DNA of 20,224 nucleotides from Lachnospiraceae bacterium (lineage in GTDB: Bacteria > Bacillota_A > Clostridia > Lachnospirales > Lachnospiraceae): contig JAGDDC010000325.1 in NCBI GenBank assembly GCA_017958245.1, positions 1 through 20,224 of the forward strand. The letters are read 5' to 3'. Below are positions 1 through 6,656 of the stretch, one piece after another. The notes under the pieces are model-generated. The model did no database searches and had not been told where the DNA came from. It saw only the letters and a list, made by a program, of their open reading frames with translations. Position numbers and translations under genes: made by a program. Position 1 is the first letter of the stretch. Every line of letters begins with the position of its first letter.

Positions 1-1301
1 ATCTTCACGTTCTCTCCGACCGTTGCGCCGAAGATCATGCCCTTCTGGAGCGCGACTGAGAGGTTGCCTCTGGTCGTCTCCCTCGAGAGCTCGTCATAGC
101 TCTTTCCGCCGAGCGTGATCCTGCCCGACGGGGGCTTGTAGAAGTGCAGCAGGAGCTTTGTCACCGTCGTCTTTCCGCTTCCGGTGCCGCCGATCACGCC
201 GACGATCTCGCCGCTCTTTATGGACATGTTGATGTCTTCGAGCACGGGCGTCTCCGAGCCCTCGTAGCCGAAGCTCACGTGTTCGAGCTCTATGCTACCG
301 TCGAGCCTCTCCCCCGTGTCGTCTCCGTCCGGGATCCCTTCCATCGCGAGCACTTCCGCGATCCTGCTGCCCCTGACCTTTATCTGCGGCAGCATGACAA
401 ATGACCACGACATGACTATGATGCCGTTCATTATGAGCGTGACGTACTGGATGACAGCCATGACGTCGCCCGCGGTCAGCAGCGACTCGGTCTGGATCCT
501 GTGCGACGCGACGTAGAGCATCACCACGGTCGCAAGGTTCAGGAGCATCACGCTGACAGGGTTTATGGTCCCGGCGCGCACATTTGCGGAAATGATGTAC
601 TTCGCCATGACGTGCGTCGCGTCCGAGATCCTCTCGTGCTCGTAGTCCTCCTTGTCAAATGCCCTGATGACGCGCAGGCCCGTGAGCCTTTCGCGCACAA
701 CGCTGTTCTGGATGTCGCAGTACTCGTCCGACTTCTTCCACAGCTCGTGCATCCTCCTCGAGACGATCCTCACGATCAGCAGGATGATGGGCGCCGCAAG
801 CAGCAGTATCAGCGAGAGCAGCGGATCACAGCCGAGTGAGAGGACCACGCCTCCTATGAACATGACCGGGAAGGTCGACAGCGCGTAGATGATCTGCCCC
901 GTCATGTCCGTGAAGAACATGACGTCCTCAGTGGACCTCGTGAGCAGGCTTCCCGCGCCCACCTTTCCAAACTCCTCGAACGAGAGGCTGTTTGTCTTCT
1001 TGAATATCCCCTTTTGAAGCGCGCCCGCGTACTGGGGCGTCACCTTCGATATGAACCTGTTCGTCACGAGGGCGCACAGGAGCGAGGCGAGCGTCATGCC
1101 GACCATGACCGCGCTCATGACGTAGATGTAGTCCATGTCAGAGCCCGCGACTCCCCTGTTTACTATGTTGCTCATGACGTAAGGCATGAAAAGGGAGCAC
1201 GCCGTCTGCACCATATAGAGCAGCGCTATGACCGCGATCTTTCCCTTGAACGGCGCAGCATAGACGAGCACTCTTCTTATCCAGCCTGTTTTTTTCTCCA
1301 T
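1..1301 (-). CDS. ABC transporter, fused permease/ATPase (partial, C-terminus beyond left edge)
   Basis: This is an exporter-type ABC half-transporter: an N-terminal membrane domain fused to an ATPase domain, acting as a dimer in the cytoplasmic membrane. The reading frame opens at ATG 1299-1301, preceded by GAAGGGAAAAGAC, and stays open to the left edge (433 codons). It begins MEKKTGWIRRVLVYAAPFKG, and hydrophobic segments fill roughly residues 15-300. The coupling-helix region contains RERLTGLRVIRAFDKEDYE (about residues 205-225), typical of ABC exporters. Walker A GGTGSGKTT starts at residue 371 and the Q-loop glutamine is Q419. The ABC signature, Walker B and switch histidine would lie beyond the edge. 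Such half-transporters are often paired with a second one just downstream, which cannot be seen here. Family assignment is certain; the substrate (drug, lipid or peptide) cannot be told. Confidence 0.95.
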   Translation of the reverse strand, partial: MEKKTGWIRRVLVYAAPFKGKIAVIALLYMVQTACSLFMPYVMSNIVNRGVAGSDMDYIYVMSAVMVGMTLASLLCALVTNRFISKVTPQYAGALQKGIFKKTNSLSFEEFGKVGAGSLLTRSTEDVMFFTDMTGQIIYALSTFPVMFIGGVVLSLGCDPLLSLILLLAAPIILLIVRIVSRRMHELWKKSDEYCDIQNSVVRERLTGLRVIRAFDKEDYEHERISDATHVMAKYIISANVRAGTINPVSVMLLNLATVVMLYVASHRIQTESLLTAGDVMAVIQYVTLIMNGIIVMSWSFVMLPQIKVRGSRIAEVLAMEGIPDGDDTGERLDGSIELEHVSFGYEGSETPVLEDINMSIKSGEIVGVIGGTGSGKTTVTKLLLHFYKPPSGRITLGGKSYDELSRETTRGNLSVALQKGMIFGATVGENVK

Positions 1302-1399
1302 GTCTTTTCCCTTCTTCTTCCCCGGGGTGCTTTTACCCCGCAAATGCGCCTTCCTTCCCTTATCTGTCCGCATTTTTCGCGGGCCGGCGCAACAAGTTT

Positions 1400-1428
1400 T
1401 TTATACCATATTCTTCCTTTGCTTTCAA
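1400..1428 (-). promoter_or_regulatory. Putative sigma-A promoter of the ABC transporter
   Basis: On the minus strand, TTGAAA (1423-1428) and TATAAA (1400-1405) are separated by 17 bases. The predicted start near 1393 leaves a leader of about 92 nt before the ATG at 1301. The leader can form a short GGGGT/ACCCC hairpin near 1325-1340. No riboswitch was recognised. Confidence 0.6.
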
Positions 1429-1437
1429 TCAATTTAA

Positions 1438-1466
1438 TTGACTTTTAACCTTCACAAATATATAAT
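1438..1466 (+). promoter_or_regulatory. Putative sigma-A promoter of the HD-GYP gene
   Basis: TTGACT (1438-1443) and TATAAT (1461-1466) with a 17-base spacer lie in a very AT-rich stretch. Predicted transcription start is near 1473, about 45 nt upstream of the TTG start at 1518. It is back to back with the ABC transporter promoter, so the two cores are 10 bp apart and could interfere with each other or share a regulator. Confidence 0.7.
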
Positions 1467-1517
1467 TAAATACACATTAGTAAGAATTGTCTATATATTT
1501 GTAATTGGGGGGCCATT

Positions 1518-2600
1518 TTGAAAATTATAAGGACAAATATCAACAAAGCCGTACCGGGCATGAAGGTAGCGGAAGACGTCTACAACGCTACCGGCCAGCT
1601 GATCATTCAGAAGGATACGCTTCTCACCGACAAGGCCATAACGAGACTCAGGTTCCACTCCATCGCCACCTTCAAGATCTATGAAGAGGGCGGTCCGTCT
1701 CTCGACACCGCGCCCGTGAACACCGTCTCCTATCTCAACAAGCTTCGCGAGACGGAAGAATTCACGCAGTTCAACGGCACTTTCAAGAACAGCGTATCGG
1801 ATTTCGAGGACGTGTTCAACCGCTATCTCTCCGATGAAAGCGAGTCGAGCACGAAGGTACTGCTCAACGACGTAAAATCCCTGCTCGGACAGTGCAACAC
1901 CGGACTTCAGGTCTTCGACCTGATCCACTGTATGCGCGAGGCCTCCGATCAGACTTATACACACTGCCTCAACGTTGCGATCATTTGCGGCGTCATAGGC
2001 TCATGGCTGGGCTTCGGGAAGAGCGACATCGACACGCTCATCCTCTGCGGGATCTTCCACGACATAGGGAAGCTGACCATCCCCTCCGAGATCATCGACA
2101 AGCCCGGTCCTCTCACTCCGGACGAGTACGCTCTGGTCAAGACGCACGCGCTCAAGGGTTACAATCTCCTTCAGCCGAGAAAGCTCCCCCCTTCGGTGGC
2201 TATGTCGGCCATGATGCACCACGAGCGCTGCAACGGCACCGGCTACCCCATGGGGCTCACAGCAGACAAGATCGACGACTTCGCGAAGATCGTCTCGATC
2301 GCGGACGTTTACGACGCGATGACGAGCAGGCGTTCCTACCGCGAGCCGCAGTCGCCGTTTGAAGCGATACACATCTTCGAGACCGAGGGACTTGCTTCCT
2401 TCGACACAAAGTATGTCATGACCTTCATCGAGCACATCACGCAGGCTTACCTCGGTTCACACGTCCAGCTCTCGGACGGAAGGGTCGGGACTCTGGTCCT
2501 CCTGAACAAGCAGGAGAGGTCGAAACCGGTCATCCAGATCGGTCAGGAGTACATAAACCTCGCCGGACAGAGCGGCTTAAAGATCGTAAAGCTCATGTAA
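1518..2600 (+). CDS. HD-GYP domain protein, probable cyclic-di-GMP phosphodiesterase
   Basis: HD-GYP proteins hydrolyse cyclic di-GMP, usually to pGpG or GMP, at a di- or tri-iron site. The protein (360 aa) starts with an N-terminal segment of about 55 residues found in many stand-alone HD-GYP proteins (VPGMKVAEDVYNATGQLI). The catalytic domain runs from about 140 to 310: H149, the FHDIGK motif with H181-D182, H210, HHE at 234-236, and NGTGYP at 239-244 containing the GYP triad. D263 follows in IADVYDAMTSRRSYR. No receiver, PAS or membrane domain is present, so its input is unknown. The start is TTG at 1518; the first ATG (codon 15) lies inside the conserved N-terminal block, so TTG is preferred. 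The spacing from GGGG at 1507-1512 is acceptable but the site is not a classic one. It is probably transcribed alone, since a terminator follows directly. Confidence 0.93.
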   Translation: MKIIRTNINKAVPGMKVAEDVYNATGQLIIQKDTLLTDKAITRLRFHSIATFKIYEEGGPSLDTAPVNTVSYLNKLRETEEFTQFNGTFKNSVSDFEDVFNRYLSDESESSTKVLLNDVKSLLGQCNTGLQVFDLIHCMREASDQTYTHCLNVAIICGVIGSWLGFGKSDIDTLILCGIFHDIGKLTIPSEIIDKPGPLTPDEYALVKTHALKGYNLLQPRKLPPSVAMSAMMHHERCNGTGYPMGLTADKIDDFAKIVSIADVYDAMTSRRSYREPQSPFEAIHIFETEGLASFDTKYVMTFIEHITQAYLGSHVQLSDGRVGTLVLLNKQERSKPVIQIGQEYINLAGQSGLKIVKLM

Positions 2601-2603
2601 GCG

Positions 2604-2636
2604 AAAGGAGTTACCTTCCGGGTAACTCCTTTTTTT
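2604..2636 (+). terminator. Intrinsic terminator after the HD-GYP gene
   Basis: A 12-bp perfect stem (AAAGGAGTTACC at 2604-2615 with GGTAACTCCTTT at 2621-2632) has a 5-nt loop and continues into a T-run ending at 2636. It begins 4 bp after the stop codon. Confidence 0.92.
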
Positions 2637-2640
2637 ACTT

Positions 2641-2683
2641 AAAAACCCCGGGGAAAGCACCTTCAAAGCGCCTCTCCCGGGGT
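2641..2683 (-). terminator. Intrinsic terminator after murA
   Basis: Read on the minus strand, ACCCCGGG pairs with CCCGGGGT as the base of a long stem with mismatches and G-U pairs above it, followed by TTTTT. It lies 23 bp past the murA stop and abuts the HD-GYP terminator, so the convergent pair of genes has a separate hairpin for each direction. Confidence 0.8.
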
Positions 2684-2705
2684 CTCTCTTTCAAATGATC
2701 CCGCC

Positions 2706-4004
2706 TCAGCCGACGCGCAGCTTGAACTTTCTCGCGGCGCGAAGATCCTCGGCGTCTATCTTCTCCATGCATGCTCCCAGTTCCTTGAGCTTGCACTCGA
2801 AATTCTCATATCCTCTCTCGATGTACTCGACCTGCTCCACTATCGTGTAGCCCTCTGCCACAAGACCTGCTATGACGAGAGCGGCTCCCGCACGGAGGTC
2901 CGGAGTGCATACCGTTGCGCCCGTGAGCATCGTGGCCCCGTCGATGATGGCGGTGTTTCCTTCGACCTTGATGTTCGCGCCCATGCGCGACAGCTCATCC
3001 ACGTACTTGAAGCGGTTCTCGAAGATGTTCTCCGTGACAACGCTCGTACCCACCGAAGTCGCGAGCAAGGCGGTCATCTGAGGCTGCATATCCGTAGGGA
3101 AACCGGGATAAGGCAGCGTCTTTATCTGAGTGTGTCCGAGACGCTTCTTGGCAACAACGCGTACCGCGTCGTCGTACTCCATGACCTCGGCTCCGATCTC
3201 CTCGAGCTTCGCGGAGATGGCCTCGAGATGCTTGGGGATCACGTTCTTGATCAGCACGTCACCCTTGGTGGCAGCTGCTGCGAACATGAAGGTTCCCGCT
3301 TCTATCTGATCGGGTATGATCGAGTAGGTGCTTCCGTGAAGCCTCTCGACTCCCCTGATCCTGATGACATCGGTTCCGGCGCCCTTGATGTTGGCTCCCA
3401 TACTGTTGAGGAAGTTGGCAACGTCTACGACGTGGGGCTCCTTCGCAGGGTTCTCGATGATGGTCTGTCCCTTTGCGAGCGATGCCGCGAGCATGATGTT
3501 GATCGTCGCTCCGACGCTCACAACGTCGAGGTAGATGTGCGCTCCCGTCAGCTCATCGGCGTTCGCCTCAACGAAGCCGTACTTTATGCTGACCTCGGCA
3601 CCCAGAGCCTCAAAACCCTTGATGTGCTGATCTATGGGCCTGCTGCCTATGTTGCAGCCTCCGGGAAGCGAGACCTTGGCGTTGCGGTACTTGCCGAGAA
3701 GCGCTCCGAGGAGATAGTAGGAAGCCCTGATCTTTCTCATGCTGTCGTCATCGATATTGACCGAGTTGATGTTCGCGCTCTCGATCTGCACGGTGTGCCT
3801 GTCGATACGCTCAACTCTCGCCCCTATGGCCTCGATGGCCTCGAGGAGCACGTTGATATCCCTGACGTCGGGCAGGTTCTCGATAGTGACCAGCTCGTCA
3901 GTCATGACAGCAGCGGCAAGTATCCCGAGAGCTGCGTTCTTTGCACCGCTGATCGTCACCTCTCCGGCAAGTGGCTTGCCGCCCTTTATTATATATTGAT
4001 CCAT
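2706..4004 (-). CDS. murA: UDP-N-acetylglucosamine 1-carboxyvinyltransferase
   Basis: MurA transfers enolpyruvate from phosphoenolpyruvate to UDP-GlcNAc, the first committed step of peptidoglycan precursor synthesis in the cytoplasm. The 432-aa protein has the full family length and hallmark residues: K22-N23 in SGAKNAAL, the PEP/fosfomycin-reactive cysteine C117 in LPGGCNIGSRP, D305 in PYPGFPTDMQPQ, and arginines R371 (DLRAG) and R397 (ERGYE). Cysteine rather than aspartate at 117 predicts fosfomycin sensitivity of this enzyme. The ATG at 4002-4004 follows a GGAGG site. Firmicutes often carry two paralogues (MurA1/MurA2, also called MurAA/MurAB or MurZ); which one this is cannot be decided here. 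No other cell-wall gene adjoins it, and it appears monocistronic. Confidence 0.97.
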   Translation of the reverse strand: MDQYIIKGGKPLAGEVTISGAKNAALGILAAAVMTDELVTIENLPDVRDINVLLEAIEAIGARVERIDRHTVQIESANINSVNIDDDSMRKIRASYYLLGALLGKYRNAKVSLPGGCNIGSRPIDQHIKGFEALGAEVSIKYGFVEANADELTGAHIYLDVVSVGATINIMLAASLAKGQTIIENPAKEPHVVDVANFLNSMGANIKGAGTDVIRIRGVERLHGSTYSIIPDQIEAGTFMFAAAATKGDVLIKNVIPKHLEAISAKLEEIGAEVMEYDDAVRVVAKKRLGHTQIKTLPYPGFPTDMQPQMTALLATSVGTSVVTENIFENRFKYVDELSRMGANIKVEGNTAIIDGATMLTGATVCTPDLRAGAALVIAGLVAEGYTIVEQVEYIERGYENFECKLKELGACMEKIDAEDLRAARKFKLRVG

Positions 4005-4131
4005 CTTTTCCTCCGAAACAGTATATAAAATATCAAAAAAGCTGCGTGAAAGCCGGCCGACCGCGAAAAACCCACGCTACAGAGCCGTTCATCCACCGCA
4101 AGCTGAATGTGTCAGTTTTATGTCTAAAGGC

Positions 4132-4159
4132 ATTATAGCACAAAGCCCAAATTTGTAAA
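4132..4159 (-). promoter_or_regulatory. Putative sigma-A promoter of murA; notes on the 4005-4315 gap
   Basis: On the minus strand, TTTACA (4154-4159) and a perfect TATAAT (4132-4137) are separated by 16 bases. The leader to the murA ATG is about 120 nt. The rest of the 311-bp gap between murA and the 4316 gene contains no gene that I can see; it holds this promoter and a weaker plus-strand one. Confidence 0.7.
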
Positions 4160-4197
4160 CCCTTTTTTGCTTTTTGCCTTTTTTTCGAGCTTACCTC

Positions 4198-4226
4198 TTT
4201 TCGTTGGGAGCGTTTTCTATTATAAT
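4198..4226 (+). promoter_or_regulatory. Possible promoter of the three-gene operon
   Basis: A perfect TATAAT at 4221-4226 lies about 90 bp upstream of the ATG at 4316. The hexamer 17 bases further upstream (TTTTCG) is a poor -35, so either the promoter is weak, it needs an activator, or it depends on the upstream TATTATAAT context. The gap contains no better plus-strand candidate that I could find. Confidence 0.35.
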
Positions 4227-4315
4227 AAGTTGAGTAAGTTTTTTCTAAAAAGATCGTTTGTGCGCTTCTTGGGCGTTCATGTCAGATCGCAAATACGACG
4301 CGGGAGATCAACTCT

Positions 4316-6637
4316 ATGGCAGACATCAAGGCGAATTCAATGAATCTCGTCCCTGCGGGCGAAGTGCTTTTTGAGGACGGAAGCCCCCTCATTTACATAT
4401 TCATGGTCGTAAAAGGCAAGGTGGAGTTCACGTCGGGCGGCGTCAAGCTGGCTCTTGGCGTGGGAAGCTTCCTCGGACTCTCCGGGATCGCAAGCGGCAC
4501 TTATGTCGGCTCGTGCCGTACTCTTGAGCCCTCCTCTCTCTATGCCTTCAGATTTGACGGCGTTGACTCCGTGAGCAGGATGCTCTCGTCCAACAAGGAC
4601 TACAACGGCATAGCCATCTTCTATCAGAACAAGCTCATCACCGAGATGAACCGCAACTACCGCGAACTGCTCTCCTGCGCGGGTTCCACATATCTTGACA
4701 TCAAGGATCAGTTCGACTTCTACGTCAAGGAGGCGGGGAAGTACGGTTGTCTCGTCTCATCCATACCCGGTCTCACGGATCTCAAGGAATACATTCCCCA
4801 GAAGGTGCCGGATGTCGAGAAAGTCCAGTATTACACCGAATTCTCGCGCGTTCCGCTCGAGACCATCAAGACGTTCTACACCGTCAGTGCCTTCATGACC
4901 AAGACTCATATCAACGAACAGCTTCACGTGATCGGGCAGCTGCTCGAGGCATGCGACGAGATCCTCACCTACGTTGAGAACGTGTTCAACCTGCTTGTTG
5001 CCTCCACGGAAAACAGTCTCTTCAAGGCGGAGATCAACCTCTCCTCGAGGATCCTCGCCAAGGGCGGCGACAACAGCGCCATAGCGTCATTCATAGAGTA
5101 CAACTACAAGAAGCTCCAAACCCTCGACGAGCTGATCAGGGGAAGGACGGCGAGCGGGATCACGGTCGACAAGGCAACGCTTGAGAACTACTATGCGTGC
5201 TTCAAGTCGGGCAGTCCCATCGACGACGACACAGAGGAGGCTGCGGTCGATATCGACACCGCGGCTGTGCTTGCCACGCTTGCGGATTCCGCAGAGCAGA
5301 TACTCACTTTCGCCGCTTTTTCAGAGGCGGAGTTGACCGAGTTCCTCGATACGCTCAATGCTTTCATAGACCTCCCCGACAAGGAGGCCCAGGATGATGA
5401 CATAAGAAAGCTCAGGAAGAAGATATCGGAGCAGTTCTACAAGCTCTACCACGCTGTCTTCATGACTTCGCTCCAGATCAAGTCTCTCCCGAAGCCCGTC
5501 GACCTCTTCTTGAACTACGGCTATGTCAGCGAGAAGCTCCTCGATCAGAACCAGCTCGCAGAGCTCGTCAGCTTGAAGCAGCCCGCGCAGTGCGGAGAGT
5601 GCCGCGTCTACACCATGAGAGAGTGGCTCACGCGCATTTACAACGGCGAGGAGATGCCCTCAAGGAACGACATGGGCCTCGACTACACCGAGCTTCTGCG
5701 CGAGAGAAAGAAGAACAAGGAGATCGACGAGGCGAAGGAAGCCGAACTGCTGGAGGACGGCAACGCCAAGCTCGAGCACGAGATCAAGAACGTGTTCATG
5801 CCCGCGAACAGAGTTGTCAACGGACAGCTGTCCATCTTCGTTCCCTGGCTGTACAAGGAAGCCTTCATGGCTTCGGTCCGCAAGGGCTTTGTCGACAGAG
5901 AGCGCATCAACCAGTCCTACAACGAGCTCTCGAAGATCGATTACTCGGTATTCTACCGCGAGTCGCTCTACACCGACATAGAGGCCGGCATAGAGCGCGA
6001 GTACGAGCAGAAGAAGGTTCCTCCCGTATTTGTCCTGTTCCCGATCGTCGGACTCAACGGCATAATGTGGCAGGAGATCACAGGCAGGCGCCGTGATTCC
6101 GAAGGGAAATTCTTCTTCCCCATGTTCACGTACTCCAATTTAAACGATATGATGATCAAGGTATTCGGACAGTTCAGATGGGCTCTGTGCAAGACTATCC
6201 AGGGCACCAACTGGAACAACATCCAGGTCAGGTCGCTGACCTCCGAGTACTCAGACTACATACAGTTCTACAAGAAGAACCACAACCTCTCCGACGACAG
6301 GAAGGAGAAGCTCAAGCTCCAGATCCAGCGCGGCAGGAACAATCTGCGCGAGATCTTCACGCTCGACTACATCTCCTGGATACAGAACGAGTCGAACGGG
6401 GCGGTGAGGATGAACAAGGTGGCGAGGGAGATCCTTGCGACCTACTGTCCATTTGCGTATAAGATCAGGAAGGAACTGATCAAACAGCCTCTGTACGAGG
6501 AGGCATTCGCACGCGGACTGCGCGAGCGCGCAAAGGAAGTCCGCGCCATGGAGCTTCGGTTCAAGGGACTCGAGACCAAGAAGGTCGTGATCCCCGAGGT
6601 TCTGCTTAAAACACTAGAGTTTTACCGGGCATATTAG
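4316..6637 (+). CDS. CNB-domain protein with long helical C-terminal region, unknown function
   Basis: A cytoplasmic 773-aa protein with no signal peptide or membrane segment. Residues about 10-110 read as a cyclic-nucleotide-binding (CRP-like) beta-barrel: VPAGEVLFEDGSPLIYIFMV, then VKGKVEF, then GSFLGLSGIASGTYVGSC. The family's phosphate-binding signature (GE followed by RxA) is not evident, so a cAMP/cGMP ligand is doubtful. The rest is mostly predicted helix, with an acidic patch near 300-315 (DDDTEEAAVDIDTAAV) and a charged helical stretch near 460-490 (ERKKNKEIDEAKEAELLEDG). The last 300 residues are aromatic-rich and conserved-looking (VFVLFPIVGLNGIMWQEITG; MFTYSNLNDMMIKVFGQFRW). There is no DNA-binding HTH, so it is not an ordinary Crp/Fnr regulator. 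The next gene starts 19 bp after its stop, implying joint expression. I do not recognise a named family for the C-terminal 650 residues. Confidence 0.93.
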   Translation: MADIKANSMNLVPAGEVLFEDGSPLIYIFMVVKGKVEFTSGGVKLALGVGSFLGLSGIASGTYVGSCRTLEPSSLYAFRFDGVDSVSRMLSSNKDYNGIAIFYQNKLITEMNRNYRELLSCAGSTYLDIKDQFDFYVKEAGKYGCLVSSIPGLTDLKEYIPQKVPDVEKVQYYTEFSRVPLETIKTFYTVSAFMTKTHINEQLHVIGQLLEACDEILTYVENVFNLLVASTENSLFKAEINLSSRILAKGGDNSAIASFIEYNYKKLQTLDELIRGRTASGITVDKATLENYYACFKSGSPIDDDTEEAAVDIDTAAVLATLADSAEQILTFAAFSEAELTEFLDTLNAFIDLPDKEAQDDDIRKLRKKISEQFYKLYHAVFMTSLQIKSLPKPVDLFLNYGYVSEKLLDQNQLAELVSLKQPAQCGECRVYTMREWLTRIYNGEEMPSRNDMGLDYTELLRERKKNKEIDEAKEAELLEDGNAKLEHEIKNVFMPANRVVNGQLSIFVPWLYKEAFMASVRKGFVDRERINQSYNELSKIDYSVFYRESLYTDIEAGIEREYEQKKVPPVFVLFPIVGLNGIMWQEITGRRRDSEGKFFFPMFTYSNLNDMMIKVFGQFRWALCKTIQGTNWNNIQVRSLTSEYSDYIQFYKKNHNLSDDRKEKLKLQIQRGRNNLREIFTLDYISWIQNESNGAVRMNKVAREILATYCPFAYKIRKELIKQPLYEEAFARGLRERAKEVRAMELRFKGLETKKVVIPEVLLKTLEFYRAY

Positions 6638-6656
6638 TGCCGAAAAGAGGCGTATT

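Noticed and set aside
3132..4028. 298-codon plus-strand frame opposite murA
   Set aside because: It is the antisense of a well-conserved gene, has no ribosome binding site, and its composition mirrors murA codons.
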